The notes: generated from the letters alone by a model not told the origin. Shown: positions 1 through 11,258, counted from the first letter of the stretch. The stretch: DNA of 64,000 nucleotides from Apostichopus japonicus (GCF_037975245.1 NC_092581.1:20794303-20858302), one strand, 5' to 3'. Numbers and translations are program-made.

Positions 1-179
1 GAATTACAATATTTCAAGTGTTGAATACATTTTCCGGCAATATTGAGGTATAATGAGGTATACTGAAGTATATTAAGGTATATTGAGGCAATATTGAGGT
101 ACCGGTAAGTTTTGACCTTGTTGATTTAAGCATGACATACTCAGACTTTACAGAAATGTTTTGCAATTATCATCTTCAG

Positions 180-404
180 AATGCTCTTCATCTCAATGTT
201 ACTTGGATGAAACACAAATGGATCCACACATAAACTGTACCTTTCAGCCGTGGGGTCCTACTAACCCTCCATGTTACGGTCACTGGTCAGTGTTTTATGC
301 ATGCACTTGCGATGATAATTACAGAATTTCATCTTTTGGAGACTTCTATTGGTGTTATTCCAGCGGTAATTGGGATCCACATCCCAACGATGTACACTGT
401 GCAG
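180..404 (+). CDS. CCP/sushi module 1 exon
   Basis: A 225-base exon between TTCAG and GTATGT, phase 1 at both ends (75 codons). It encodes a divergent complement-control-protein module: first Cys near the start, a Tyr-Ala-Cys-Thr-Cys stretch in the middle, a Trp-Cys pair, a late Trp and a final His-Cys. Two additional Cys are present, so the usual four-Cys pattern is not clean. CCP modules bind protein partners. An alternative AG at 152-153 would add residues but in the wrong phase. Confidence 0.65.
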
Positions 405-1412
405 GTATGTTCTCATGTTAGGATGTATTGAATGTATCACGGCAATGTTTGGTTAATTATTGATCATTCACGTCCTTTTCATTATAGTATATTTGATATT
501 TTACTGTATGTTGAGTGCAGTTATATTGTTATAGGTCTATGGCGTCTTTCCTTGGACGAAAGGGAGTCAACTTATTTGGGTTAAAATAATTTTTCCACTA
601 ATTTCCAAGAAAAAAACAACAATTATCCGAATTGTCTATAGCTAACATAACTATTTATTTTGCCATATATGTGTGGTTAGTATCCTCATGTATACTGTTA
701 ATGCAAAAATTTTGGAAATAAGTAAAACAAAAACGTTTTCATCTAAATGACAAGGCAAGAACATTTACATTATGCAGGTGAGCCATAATGGCTTAACCAT
801 TTATCTGATGTAAAAATTGGCTATGAAAGCCTGATATTAATTTTCTGAGGAAAGTAGATGATGATTGATTAATTTTGCTTGAGTTTGTTTCATAAGTTTT
901 AAATAAATTGCTTTCTAAAAACATGATTGTATAACTTTAAAAAATTGTTCACGAAATTGCTTAGATCCGTTCTAACGAGTTCTCGTTGACTTACTTTCCC
1001 GCATCCTATACCAACCAATCATAAACGAGAACCGCCCAGATATGTCACAAGTCGACACAAACAGGATAATTTCCAATGACTTGAGTAGCATAAAGTGATG
1101 TATAGTTGTTAAATATGTTCTGCTTTATCCTGAGTGGTATACCCTTATAGTTAGTAAAGAGATAAGTAAACCACGCTTGGTTGTTGTTATTGATACTTCT
1201 AAATGCATAAAAAAATGGGGGCTACTTCACACCAAGCTCAAGATGAGCAAACACCCAAAAAATAAAGCAATTTGTTTTAAGAATCATCGTATATGTTATG
1301 TAAATACTTCAAATGTGATACTCCACAATGTTGCTAGATCAAACACATAAAGAATCAACTTGAAACGTTTATGGTCACGTAAAAAGATCAGTGGCGTGGG
1401 AAGCCACCAAAA
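405..1412. other. Intron, no further feature seen
   Basis: AT-rich non-coding sequence between the first two CCP exons. No module-like exon, RNA gene or clear repeat was recognised. At 1389 the string CAGTGGCGTGGG resembles the terminal inverted repeat of hAT transposons and stands just before the tandem array that follows, but no matching partner was found. Confidence 0.5.
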
Positions 1413-2119
1413 AGATATGGGGCAGAGAAATTGATGAAGCTTGGGGTATTCACTAGAAGTAAGTTAAAGATACGGGCAGAAAAATTGATGAAGCTTGGGG
1501 TATTCACTAGAAGTAAGTTAAATATACGGGCAGAAGAGTTGATGAAGCTTGGGGTATTCACAAGAGGTTAGTTAAAGATACGAGGCAGAAAAATTGATGA
1601 AGCTTGGGGTATTCACTAGAAGTAAGTTAAAGATACGGGCAGAAGTGTTAATGAAGCTTAGGGTATTCCCAAGAGGTTAGTTAAAGATACGGGGCAAAAA
1701 AATTGATGGAGCTTAGGGTATTCACTAGAAGTAAGTTAAAGATACGGGCAGAAGTGTTAATGAAGCTTAGGGTATTCCCAAGAGGTTAGTTAAAGATACG
1801 GGGCAGAAAAATTGATGGAGCTTGGATTATTCACTAGAAGTAAGTTAAATATACGGGCAGTAGAGTTGATGAAGCTTGGGGTATTCCCAAGAAGTTATAG
1901 TTTAAGAAACGGGACGGAACAATTGATGAAGCTTGGGGTATTCCCAAGAGGTTAGTTAAAGATACGGGGCAGAAAAATTGATGAAGCTTGGGGTATTCCC
2001 AAGATGTTAGTTAAAGAAACGGGCAGAAGAATTAATGAAGCTTAGGGTATTCCCTAGAAGTAAGTTAAAGATACGGGCAGAAGAATTGATGAAGCTAGGG
2101 GTATACCCGAGAAGTAGGT
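1413..2119. repeat. Tandem repeat, about 54-bp unit, about 13 copies
   Basis: Successive units carry the words GGGCAGAA, TTGATGAAGCTT, GGGTATTC and AAGTTAAAGATAC at intervals of roughly 54-56 bases. Two unit subtypes alternate (CACTAGAAGTAAG and CCAAGAGGTTAG), which suggests amplification of a two-unit higher-order block. It lies in the intron between CCP1 and CCP2. Confidence 0.9.
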
Positions 2120-2616
2120 TTAACTTGTTACTTCCACATTTTCTCAAAATGTTGACTCTATATCAAAATTTTACTTATTCCTGAAAATTTGTCCGTTTCT
2201 TTTAATATTTCATCGAAATGTCAAGTGAAACATATCGACTTTTTGTCGAAATGTCGAGTAGTATAAGAAAATGCAACCGGTGGTAAGGCAAATTAAATGT
2301 AAGCTTTAAAGTTCGATTGAATGGGGCCTTTTGCTAACTAAAAGTTTCCTCCAGAATGATTAAGCTCTGATATGGAGGGCATTCTTTGTTGAAATATTAT
2401 GGTTTGAGCAATAATACACTCCTGACTCTCCCATCTTTCAGAGTTGGGGCAGGTGCTTAACCGATATCATAAGTTAATGTATTATAAAAGCTTTCATAAT
2501 CTTCAAGTATTTTGGGGACGGCATATTCAACACACTTTACAAACGATCTATCATCAATATATATCCAGTAAATTCATTTTATGTTACAATAATTGCAAAT
2601 TAATTTGAACACACAG

Positions 2617-2802
2617 CACCTTGCTTTACTGACGCCGGGCCGAACGCCATTGTTACGAATCCTGATGGAGTCGAAACAAATATAATACTGGACGGTGAGT
2701 TCGCGTCTCACTCGTGTCCTGAAAATTTTACTGGTAGTGGTTCAGCTGTTGTCTCCTGTGAAGATGGCGTTTGGGAAGAACACTCTCAGTATCAATGTTT
2801 TG
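2617..2802 (+). CDS. CCP/sushi module 2 exon
   Basis: A 186-base exon between ACACAG and GTGAGC, phase 1-1 (62 codons). It begins Pro-Cys-Phe-Thr-Asp, has the second Cys in Ser-His-Ser-Cys-Pro, the third in Val-Ser-Cys-Glu-Asp-Gly, a Val-Trp-Glu core and a final Gln-Cys-Phe. This is the standard four-Cys plus Trp sushi pattern. It has no in-frame Met, so simple ORF calling misses it. Confidence 0.8.
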
Positions 2803-3058
2803 GTGAGCTATTCTACAAGACTCTAAATAATATATGTTTTCAAGTATATAAAAATGTAAACGTATTTATAAGTGTTCGCATGTATAATTAGTCAGTCGAT
2901 AATTTAGTAAATTTACAGTCATTCATTTAGTATAGGACACTGCATCCTTCTTTAAATCTAGCTGGGTTAACATCAACATATCGAGTATGATGAGCTAGTC
3001 TGAAATATGAATTTAATCCATGTATTATATCTGATGTCGGTCCTGTGATATGGGTATC

Positions 3059-3431
3059 CAGTGGCGTAGGAAAGTACTTTTGAGTGGGGGGGGGGGGCTG
3101 AAGACTGATGGCCGGCCTGGGGAGGGGTCTAAGGGGAGAGGGTGTCCCCCTTCCCTTTGGAATTTTTTGCATTTCCAGGTGGCCTCAGATGCAATTAGGT
3201 GCAATAGCACACTTCAACACCCACTCCATTTTGTAAACTTAATTTTGTATTTTCAACTGGCCTTAGATGCAATTTAGTGCTCCAAATGAGATTTTTTTTC
3301 TTATTTGGAAATTAAAAAGGGGTTTTCTGACTTGCGAAGTGGGGGGGGGGGCGGAATGATACTTCCTCCCCTCCACATTTTTCACTGGGGGGCTGGCGCC
3401 CCCCAGCCCCCCCCCGGTTCCTACGCCCTTG
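3059..3431. mobile_element. Non-autonomous hAT-like MITE with 8-bp target duplication
   Basis: The left end reads CAGTGGCGTAGGAA and the right end, on the other strand, CAAGGGCGTAGGAA: a 14-bp terminal inverted repeat with two mismatches. The flanks are a direct repeat TGGGTATC at 3051-3058 and 3432-3439. A CAG start plus an 8-bp duplication is characteristic of the hAT superfamily. The interior has G-runs and C-runs near the ends and two related copies of a GATGCAATT segment. No transposase is present. It sits in the intron between CCP2 and CCP3. Confidence 0.8.
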
Positions 3432-3768
3432 TGGGTATCATTTCAGTCTCATTTATATACCTATGTTGCGACCTTGAAATCTATGGAATACATTTCATAT
3501 CTTATTCATAACATAGAACTTTTAATATAATTTAATATTACTATTTTTATTGCATTTAGATCTTTAGCTGCTATAAGGATATCACTACTCCTTTTTTATT
3601 TTTTTGGTTTTGAATTGAACAAAGCATACCATCAACATATAGGGTGTGATCAACGGAGTCCACTTTTACACAGCAATAACTATATTGGTAAACAAATCAG
3701 TGCTAAAAAATCCTGAAATAAGATATTGTAAAGTATTTAATACTAATTTTTTACCTATTACATTGTAG

Positions 3769-3930
3769 TGTCCTGCGAACTGCCGTCCAACTATGTTTTC
3801 AATGACCAGTTTACTACCCAACGTATTCCCCATGGATATGCAGAAGCGATTAGATGTGGTCTCGGGAGTTCGTCTGATGTTTTCATTGTCACCTGCAACA
3901 ACGGAGTATTAGATGATGTACCAGTTTGCC
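3769..3930 (+). CDS. CCP/sushi module 3 exon
   Basis: A 162-base exon between ATTGTAG and GTTAGT, phase 1-1 (54 codons). The four Cys lie in Ser-Cys-Glu-Leu-Pro, Ile-Arg-Cys-Gly, Val-Thr-Cys-Asn-Asn-Gly and Pro-Val-Cys. The conserved Trp before the last Cys is missing and the module is short. If the GTTAGT donor is not used, the frame meets TAG two bases later, so the call depends on that splice. Confidence 0.7.
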
Positions 3931-3985
3931 GTTAGTAGAATCCAGTATATTATGTTATACATGTATACTATGTTATATATACATC

Positions 3986-4138
<153 letters not shown>

Positions 4139-5307
4139 GCTAGACTGAGGGCAGTATTGTTTACAAGCACGTTTGGTATAATCGAATGTCGCCATATTTA
4201 TCATTAAATGCAAGCAGTTCCCAATTGGGAAGTCGTGAACAATTTGTACTTATTGTAGATAACACCTAAGCCTTGTTTGTCTGGTTCACTTCAGTGCAAG
4301 TTTACATTCTGGTATGCTTTTATGAATGATATTTTCACGAAGCCGTATATTTCAGGTGGCAATCCTTGAAGTATGGTTTCGTAAAGTGGACCGTTTTCAA
4401 GTACAGTTTTGTTTGTTAAGTCGAATATGTAGAGCTCTAGAAATTCCATAACATTGGTATTAAACACATACGTTACGTTGAATCAGAACAGAACAAATAA
4501 ACCAATGAAGACAAGTGTTTTATTACCTTACGTACAAATTCTGCATATTTTAGCAGATTTCAATATCCTCTTGTACTTAATAGAATGATCTTGCATTCTA
4601 GCTAATCTTTAAATATGAAGGAAGTCGTATCCTCGTACGGTTAAAATATGCAAGCTATTGGCCACGAGTCGATCATTGTTATTCTGTCTATCTTTAAATT
4701 ATATAAAAACAAGGAACCGAATGTTCAGAGCTCATTACTACTATTTAAAGAGGAAAATGACATAAAGTTAAGAATGTAATGTGTTTTTACCGTCGCAAAT
4801 CCTTACTTGTAAATGACTTTACAATGATTACTATTTCATTTTATCTCCGTGCTCTTAGCATTCTGAGAGATTTAATTGTCCAAGTAACCGTTCCTAAATA
4901 TCTGAGAATATCTTGGATGGTCTTGAAAACAACTTTGAAATGTCTTTCAATAATTATTTTAGAATTCCAATACTTCACGGATTACCTCTGATCAGCTTTC
5001 TCTGTCGTACAAATGGCATTGTCCCGTCCACTTTGTTGTCTTCTTTGTTTTATTTTTATATTTATCGATAACTGTTATCATACCAGTGCATCTTTCACCA
5101 TTATTGATTCACGGTTAAACTCTCTTTGTGCGACAGTAAATTAAAGATAAATGCCCACAATATGACGAGCTAGGCATACTAGTGACATTAATATCAGTCT
5201 CACAACGACAATAATATTTGTATATAATGTATTCATTGTTCATATTTGTTTCATTCAGTGAAAATGTCGCAAATTCAATGAAAGAAACCTTTGTTTTATA
5301 TAAACAG
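4139..5307. other. Intron, no feature seen
   Basis: AT-rich non-coding sequence between CCP3 and CCP4. No exon-like module, RNA gene or obvious repeat was recognised. Confidence 0.5.
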
Positions 5308-5490
5308 CTGCGCAATGCTCGACACCCATTCTAAATGACGCAAATGTGATTCCTACACCTGATCTTGATACCTACGATAGCGGAACATCACTATGGTATT
5401 TCTGTCCAAGGGGATACAATCTAGTGGGTCCGTCTACTGCCATCTGTCTGCATGGAGAATGGATACCCCCTGATGAACCACACTGTGAAG
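5308..5490 (+). CDS. CCP/sushi module 4 exon
   Basis: A 183-base exon between ATAAACAG and GTACAG, phase 1-1 (61 codons). Cys lie in Ala-Gln-Cys-Ser-Thr-Pro, Tyr-Phe-Cys-Pro-Arg-Gly-Tyr, Ala-Ile-Cys-Leu-His-Gly and Pro-His-Cys-Glu, with Gly-Glu-Trp before the last Cys: a textbook sushi module. It is the last CCP before the LDLa series. Confidence 0.88.
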
Positions 5491-5591
5491 GTACAGTAAC
5501 TAAGAAACGACAACGGAGACATAATGAATAATGTTGTGTAAATATGTTAATTGTACCATTATATATATATATTAATCCAGGTCGAGTGAGA

Positions 5592-5592
<1 letters not shown>

Positions 5593-5640
<48 letters not shown>

Positions 5641-5701
5641 TATATAGGCCTATATATATATAAATATATATATATATATACATAATTATACATATATATA
5701 T
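5593..5701. repeat. (TA)n microsatellite
   Basis: Interrupted TA dinucleotide array in the intron after CCP4. Confidence 0.95.
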
Positions 5702-5818
5702 ATTAGGTAAGTGATTGGAAGTAAAACAGCCAATGTCTGGTTGTTGTAGAGCTTTCGAAAACTAGCTCTTCTTCTAGCTAGCTCTCAAAACTAGCTCTTC
5801 TTCAGTGCATGATCACCC

Positions 5819-5846
5819 ATATATATATATAATACATATATATATA

Positions 5847-5902
<56 letters not shown>
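5819..5902. repeat. (TA)n microsatellite
   Basis: TA array directly 5' of the tRNA-like SINE copy. Confidence 0.95.
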
Positions 5903-5903
<1 letters not shown>

Positions 5904-5906
<3 letters not shown>

Positions 5907-6069
5907 CTCTGGAGATACAACTAGTGTCCATATTCTAGTGGTTAGGGCGTCCGCATTTAGGGCGGGAGGCCCGGGTTCGAATCCCGGTGGTGGATGGAAG
6001 TTTGTTTTCTGTTTTGGAGTGTCCGACTCACTGCGATTTCGATTACATATATATATATATATATATATT
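5904..6069 (+). mobile_element. tRNA-derived SINE copy with (TA)n tail
   Basis: A tRNA-like head (about 5924-5990) has a B box GGTTCGAATCC at 5974-5984, a clean T-arm (CCGGG/CCCGG) and a decayed A box TATTCTAGTGG at 5931-5941. It continues into a body with GTCCGACTCACTGCGATTTC and ends in (TA)n. The same family, mostly better preserved, occurs at 58.5-58.9 kb (minus), about 30.3 kb and about 60.7 kb. The 5' side of the head lacks an acceptor stem partner, so it is not a working tRNA gene. Confidence 0.75.
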
Positions 6070-6180
6070 CATTTGCCTTTGTCGTTTACCTCTATTTCAT
6101 TAACATAAAGTTGGTTCAAAGTATCTCTTTCGATATCCGGCTTTAAAAATCACAAATGATTTCGAGTTGGTTAGCATCGT

Positions 6181-6365
6181 GTTTGATCTCTAGAGTAAAG
6201 TAAATGTGTCACCAAAGCAGAACTAGTAATGTTCGATACAGGTGAAAAACGCATACAGTGGAAATACGACCTTCCTTATCGGTTTCGAACCTTTGCACAT
6301 ACAATCAGCGTACATAACCAAGTTTTTTCACTGTTCTGGATTTTCCATTTTAATACAATTCAATA
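6181..6365 (+). mobile_element. SINE copy with deleted tRNA head
   Basis: Bases 6181-6316 match the reverse complement of about 58785-58920 (shared words GTTTGATCTCTAGAGTAA, AGAACTAGTA, GTTCGATACAGGTG, GGTTTCGAACCT, ACAATCAGCG). The tRNA-like part is missing and the 3' body (TTTTTTCACTGTTCTGGATTT) follows directly, then a (TA)n tail. Confidence 0.6.
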
Positions 6366-6424
6366 TGTATATATATATATATATATATATACATAAATAT
6401 ATATATATGTATATATATATGTAC

Positions 6425-6518
<94 letters not shown>
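6366..6518. repeat. (TA)n microsatellite
   Basis: Long interrupted TA array forming the tail of the preceding SINE copy. Confidence 0.95.
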
Positions 6519-6520
<2 letters not shown>

Positions 6521-6966
6521 TTTCCACTTGTTGATTTAATTATTCTGTGCATTGAACAACTCCATGACAAAGGTGGTCCTTATAGGTAGATGACACGCCC
6601 TATGAAACGTAAATAATGGTGAATAATATTGAGGACAAAGTTATTGCTATTTAACAAAGTCAGAAGTGAGGTTTATCGTTGTAGTGACATATTATGTTGT
6701 TTCCTTACTTTTTATTGCATATAAACATAGCTATCTTCAATAATAATTAGACGAACTTACCATGTTTACCTCTACCTCTGTTTAACAGATCAAAACTAAG
6801 ATAGTTACGATAGTTCGACCAATTTTAACAAACTCATGTATTATACTGGCCTTGTGAAGAGAATGTTTTCTAAACGCGTCTTTGTTATTTGAAACAGTTA
6901 TGGAGTCACACTTAATTAATTATATATATATAGATTATGATATACTCATAAATCCTTATATTTCAG

Positions 6967-7080
6967 GCACTTGTGATCCTGACAGCTACTTCTGCTATGA
7001 TGGTTCCTGCATCCCATCGTACTCTGTTTGCGATGGTTACGGTGACTGTTACTATGGAGAAGATGAATATGGATGCTCTG
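6967..7080 (+). CDS. LDLa module 1 exon
   Basis: A 114-base exon between TATTTCAG and GTAAGA, phase 1-1 (38 codons). Six Cys in LDL-receptor class A spacing with Cys-Tyr-Asp-Gly-Ser-Cys-Ile-Pro, Val-Cys-Asp-Gly, and the calcium-binding Gly-Glu-Asp-Glu before the last Cys. Nearly the same as the exon at 8301. LDLa modules are calcium-dependent protein or ligand binding units. Confidence 0.93.
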
Positions 7081-7740
7081 GTAAGACATAAATATTTGCA
7101 TTATTGGGTAATTTATAGAACATCAACTTGTTTCATTGATTTCGCATGCCTCTCTTAACACTTTGAACCGTCCGTAATACACGACGCTTATGTATGTTTA
7201 TTTATTAAGGGCTCTAGTTAATTCCTTTAGTCCTATGTGCAAAAACGTTGTGATTAGTTAGTTTAATCTGTGACGAGAATTCTGTCCTCTCCTTTGCAAA
7301 TTAATATGCACCTTGTATAATGCAATCCAAGTTCCTTTTATTGACGACGCACGAGCACCATACAATTCATGTATGTGATACTCTCATACCATTCAGCGAA
7401 CTACGTGGTCATCGTGACCTATGTAAAGCAGCGAAGTTGACTCTCGCTCGGGTCAGCCAAGTGTCCCTCTAAAACTACTATGTCTCCTTTTTATGATTTT
7501 TTATTCTATTCGAATTTATTGGATTCTGTCATGTTTTCTTTCTTTTGACATACAGACATGAATTTCAACAAAGAGAAATGATAAACCAATACACAAAATA
7601 AACTTGTTAGAATAAACTTTAATGTTTTTCTGTGCCTTTGCAGTTCACTGTGTTTATTTTAACGTTGTGTAAAATTTAACTTTGTGAAAACAGAACTAGC
7701 AGCCGTACAAAATATTATTTTACTTCTTGTTTTCTTGTAG
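7081..7740. other. Intron; part duplicated near 56.1-56.6 kb
   Basis: No exon seen. Bases about 7165-7560 match about 56110-56560 (shared words ACACGACGCTTATGTATG, GCACGAGCACCATACAATTC, GCTCGGGTCAGCCAAGTG). This shows that the LDLa region of gene 1 and the late LDLa region of locus 2 are related. Confidence 0.7.
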
Positions 7741-7863
7741 CAACTTGTTCCTCAGCACAGTTTCAGTGTAACGATGGTTCATGCATACCAGATTACTGGC
7801 TTTGTGATGGAATTATCGATTGTGCAGGAAATGAGGACGAAAATGGAGAAAACTGTCAAATAA
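7741..7863 (+). CDS. LDLa module 2 exon
   Basis: A 123-base exon between TTCTTGTAG and GTAAGT, phase 1-1 (41 codons). Pattern Cys-Ser-Ser-Ala-Gln-Phe-Gln-Cys, Asp-Gly-Ser-Cys-Ile-Pro, Leu-Cys-Asp-Gly, Glu-Asp-Glu-Asn-Gly-Glu-Asn-Cys. Close relatives are at 55790 and 59585. It has no in-frame Met. Confidence 0.92.
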   Translation, partial: QLVPQHSFSVTMVHAYQITGFVMELSIVQEMRTKMEKTVK

Positions 7864-8300
7864 GTAAGTTTTCCACTCGTTGACTTACTCATTTTGTGCA
7901 TTGCACAACTCAATGACAACGGTGGTCTTTATAGAAAGATGACACGATCAATGAAACGTAAATAACGGTGAATATTATCGAGGACAATTCTATTGCGATT
8001 GAACTTAGTCAGAAATGAGGTTTAACGTTAAAGTTACATATTATGTTGTTGCCTTACTTTTGATTGTACATTAACTTAGCTAATTCCTTCAATAATAATT
8101 AGACGAACTTACCATGTTTACCTCTACCTTTGTTTAACAGACTAAAACTAGATAGTTCGACCAATTTTAACAAACGCATGTGTTATACTGGCCTTGTGAA
8201 GAAAATCTTATCTATACGCGTCTTTGTTATTTGAAACAGTTATGGAATCACACTTAATTAATTATATGTATATAGATTATGATATATCCTTATATTTCAG

Positions 8301-8414
8301 GCACTTGTGATCCAGACAGCTATTTCTGCTATGATGGTACCTGCATCCCATCGTACTCTGTTTGCGATGGTTACTATGACTGTTACTATGGAGAAGATGA
8401 ATATGGATGCTCTG
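8301..8414 (+). CDS. LDLa module 3 exon
   Basis: A 114-base exon between TATTTCAG and GTAAAA, phase 1-1. It and about 430 bases of upstream intron repeat the LDLa1 exon and its intron (shared AATAATTAGACGAACTTACC), so LDLa1 and LDLa3 arose by local tandem duplication. Confidence 0.92.
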
Positions 8415-8827
8415 GTAAAAAATAACGATGTTCCTTTATTGATGTGATAAGCATACAGTACAATATATTTCAGGGTTTAAGAGTCATCTCTTAGTTTAAA
8501 TCTATTGTCACCAAATCGAATTTGTGAATACCACAACCCGGTTATGTAATTTCACAGATAAGCGGCATGTGTACCACAATTGCCGTTTTCATGTGTTTAA
8601 GCCGTGTGTCTATAGGCCACGTTTAGTGTACCATGGCTGAACGGTACGCACACACATACACATGACACGCGGACATACATCAGTTAAAATGGCATTTTCA
8701 CACTTTCTTACGTCTCTAAAAATGGAATTATATCATTACATAAGGGTACTGGTGCGATACCTGACAAAATATCTTAACACAATAAATGCAATCTAAGTGT
8801 TTTTTTTAATTCTTTATTCCTTGTTAG

Positions 8828-8941
8828 AAACATGTGAAACATGGCAGTTTACATGTTGTGATGGGCAATGCATTCCAGAGAGTTTCCTATGTGACACTTA
8901 TAATGACTGCGCTTGTGCCGAAGACGAAGCAAACTGTATTT
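8828..8941 (+). CDS. LDLa module 4 exon (eight Cys)
   Basis: A 114-base exon between CTTGTTAG and GTAAGT, phase 1-1. Besides the six LDLa Cys it has two more, one in Thr-Cys-Cys-Asp-Gly and one in Asp-Cys-Ala-Cys-Ala-Glu. These could form a seventh-eighth disulfide. The same-position modules at 26159 and 48949 lack the extra pair. Confidence 0.9.
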
Positions 8942-9323
8942 GTAAGTTAAAAAACTTTCTTTTATCTTTGGGCAAAGAAAATTAACTAAACAGAAAATAC
9001 AACAAGATATAATTGGGTCGAAAGAACATGAACAATAGTTTAGCTTTTTGACTACAGTTGCATTTAGGTAAGCTGCTACTCTCTTTGTCTCCCTTTGGAA
9101 AAATAAAAAAATACTTCATAATTGTCACATATTATTGATATCGAATATCACATAATATCTTATGTAAAATCTGTCATTACATGTAATATTATGTTTAGGG
9201 AAATTGCTAGTTTCAGTTAAAACGGTTTACATTTTGCAGACACTTCTAATAGTTTTAACAAGTTTTTCGGCATATCGTAAGGATATCAAATGTCAACTCG
9301 CATAATGTATTTATCTCTCATAG

Positions 9324-9437
9324 CATTTTGCAGATCATGGGATTTCCAGTGTGACGATGGAGAATGTATTCCGGACATTTTTCAGTGTGATGGTGAACAG
9401 GATTGCTCATCCGGTGAAGATGAAATGAACTGCACAG
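9324..9437 (+). CDS. LDLa module 5 exon
   Basis: A 114-base exon between CTCTCATAG and GTTGTG, phase 1-1. Typical [10 protein letters not shown] and Gly-Glu-Asp-Glu-Met-Asn-Cys. The donor GTTGTG is weak. It is the last LDLa before protease A, with counterparts at 27065 and 49855. Confidence 0.88.
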
Positions 9438-9667
9438 GTTGTGTATAAACTCTGATCCAACCAATTAATATAAATTGAGAATAAACTTCCAAACATTTAG
9501 AAAGTAACACCTTAAGTAAGATGCAATAGTTTAATCGATGTTGCGCCTGTTTGAGCTGTGCTTCCCACAGCTACTTCAGGATGAATACTAGAATCCCTGC
9601 AAATGTTTCAATACATTTTCATTCCTTGTCTTTTTCACAAACATACTATGTATGTATTCTTCTTTAG

Positions 9668-9839
9668 GTATTGATTTTTGCGGCACCAACCCTCTCTTTC
9701 CTTCCTCGCGTATTGTGGGCGGATCGTTGGCCTCTTTGGGGAGTTGGCCGTGGCAAGCCTATCTTGAGTATAGATCTATCCTCTGTGGAGCCGTTCTGAT
9801 CTCTAACGAGTGGGTGGCTACCGCTGCACACTGTGTAGG
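9668..9839 (+). CDS. Protease A exon 1: propeptide Cys, RIVGG and catalytic His
   Basis: A 172-base exon between TTCTTTAG and GTAAGT, phase 1 to 2. It encodes a linker with Asp-Phe-Cys-Gly, the activation site Ser-Ser-Arg|Ile-Val-Gly-Gly, the Trp-Pro-Trp-Gln motif, Cys42 in Leu-Cys-Gly-Ala, and the catalytic His57 in Thr-Ala-Ala-His-Cys. Peptidase family S1A. The linker Cys is expected to pair with Cys122 in the next exon, keeping the activated domain tied to the chain. Confidence 0.95.
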
Positions 9840-10358
9840 GTAAGTGAACCTATACTGAAATACAATAAATTCAATATTCTAAGAAACATCATTGTACTTT
9901 AAGTTCAATGGGTTAAGCTTGTCCGGAACCTCCATAAAAGACAATTTATTTTATTGTTTCATGTCAAAATTGATGTCTCGTGCCATCGCTTACCTTTTAT
10001 TGTACCCTATATGTGTTTTATTGCGGTGATTTGAAGGTAATTCTATGGTTAAAATTTTTTAAACGCGACCATCTTTGCTTCGGGATCATATACTTCTTTC
10101 TTATGCCAAAATTGATCTATTGTGCTATCATCTTACCCGGGATGCAGAAACAGTTTTAGCGAATTGGGCACAATTTGACAACGGTTGTACGAATGTTGCA
10201 GTGTTATTACTCTGATGTCTTCTGTGACAATCTAATGTTAGAATTTTCTTACGAGAGGAAACAATACAAAATAGTTAATTAATTGATTGTTACTCTTTGG
10301 TGACATGTACCCTATATAATCCGTCACTGTGGTATTGATTTATGTTTTTATACAATAG
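9840..10358. other. Protease A intron 1, no feature seen
   Basis: About 520 bases of AT-rich intron. It is longer than and largely unlike the matching introns of copies B and C, which are about 200 bases. Confidence 0.5.
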
Positions 10359-10642
10359 AGATCCTGGATTTAGGTCAAACCTTGAAGCGGTAGTATTAGG
10401 TGAGGTTCACCTCACTAGCGAAGCCAGGACACGAGTTAGACGACCAGTAGAACGCATCATGGTGCATCCTGGGTACAATCCAATCATCCTTGATAACGAT
10501 GTTGCACTCCTAAAGCTTGCTGAACCAGTCAAGTTTGATTACTATGTAAGACCGGTTTGTCTCCCGGACGGGAATGATTTTGATGAAGTGGAACGCTATA
10601 CTAATTGCTACGCAACAGGATGGGGTCGAACAAGTCAGTTTG
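10359..10642 (+). CDS. Protease A exon 2: catalytic Asp
   Basis: A 284-base exon between CAATAG and GTTAGT, phase 2 to 1. It holds Asp102 in Asp-Asn-Asp-Val-Ala-Leu-Leu, Cys122 in Arg-Pro-Val-Cys-Leu-Pro, and Cys136 in Asn-Cys-Tyr-Ala-Thr-Gly-Trp-Gly. Its sequence is nearly the same in the copies at 27786 and 50527. Confidence 0.95.
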
Positions 10643-10875
10643 GTTAGTTTTCAGCAATCAGTATACGTACGAATTATAGCTAACTCACTGCTATTAGGTG
10701 TTACACGGGACACTCAGTCAATTGGATTTTGATGAAGTTGCTAATGGCCACTACCAGGCAAGACTTACAATGACTAGAAAGAACCATTGTGACTACTTTT
10801 TAATATTTAGTATAGGAATGGGTCGTGTTCATTATCATTTATAGGTTTCCATTTTCTAAGTTTTATACCAGCATG

Positions 10876-11165
10876 CGTAAGTGTGATGTGGTCAAATGGT
10901 TGAGACAATATACTTGCGGCTTAAGAATTGCAAGTTCAAGTCCTGGTCAGATCATACGCTGTTTCCTAAGTTAATGCACTCAGACGCATTTGCCTCTCTC
11001 CAAATGGAGGTTACTTGTACATATGATGGTACGTGTAATGTATTGGGATGCACCCTATGCAAACCGTGGATTTGGCGCACTGCACTATACGGGAATGACT
11101 GTTTGGATTGAACTCTATTCGGTGTGTATGTGTGACAAGTTTCTAATGAATGTTATGTTGTGTAA
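10876..11165 (+). mobile_element. Old SINE (family 2) in protease A intron 2
   Basis: A degenerate tRNA-like head (GTGGTCAAATGGTTGAGAC, then CAAGTTCAAGTCCTGG) leads into a body matching the younger copy at 55.1-55.5 kb read on the minus strand (shared GTCAGATCAT, ATTTGCCTCTCTCC/ATTGCCTCTCTTC, GCACCCTATG, GTGTGACAAGTT). The short reading frames inside are not genes. The same insertion is present in the matching introns of copies B and C. Confidence 0.8.
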
Positions 11166-11258
11166 GCATGTATTATGTCTATATAGCAGCATGTAGGTTC
11201 AACTTGAGTGTAAGTCCTTCTGCTTTTTGCTTTTAAATGAATATTTCTATTTGAGCAG

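Noticed and set aside
5924-5990. A functional tRNA gene
   Set aside because: The A box is decayed and there is no acceptor-stem pairing; several related copies share a SINE body and TA tail.
10896-11196. Two overlapping short genes in the protease intron (also at 28.3-28.6 and 51.0-51.3 kb)
   Set aside because: They lie wholly within the old SINE; conservation is due to block duplication.
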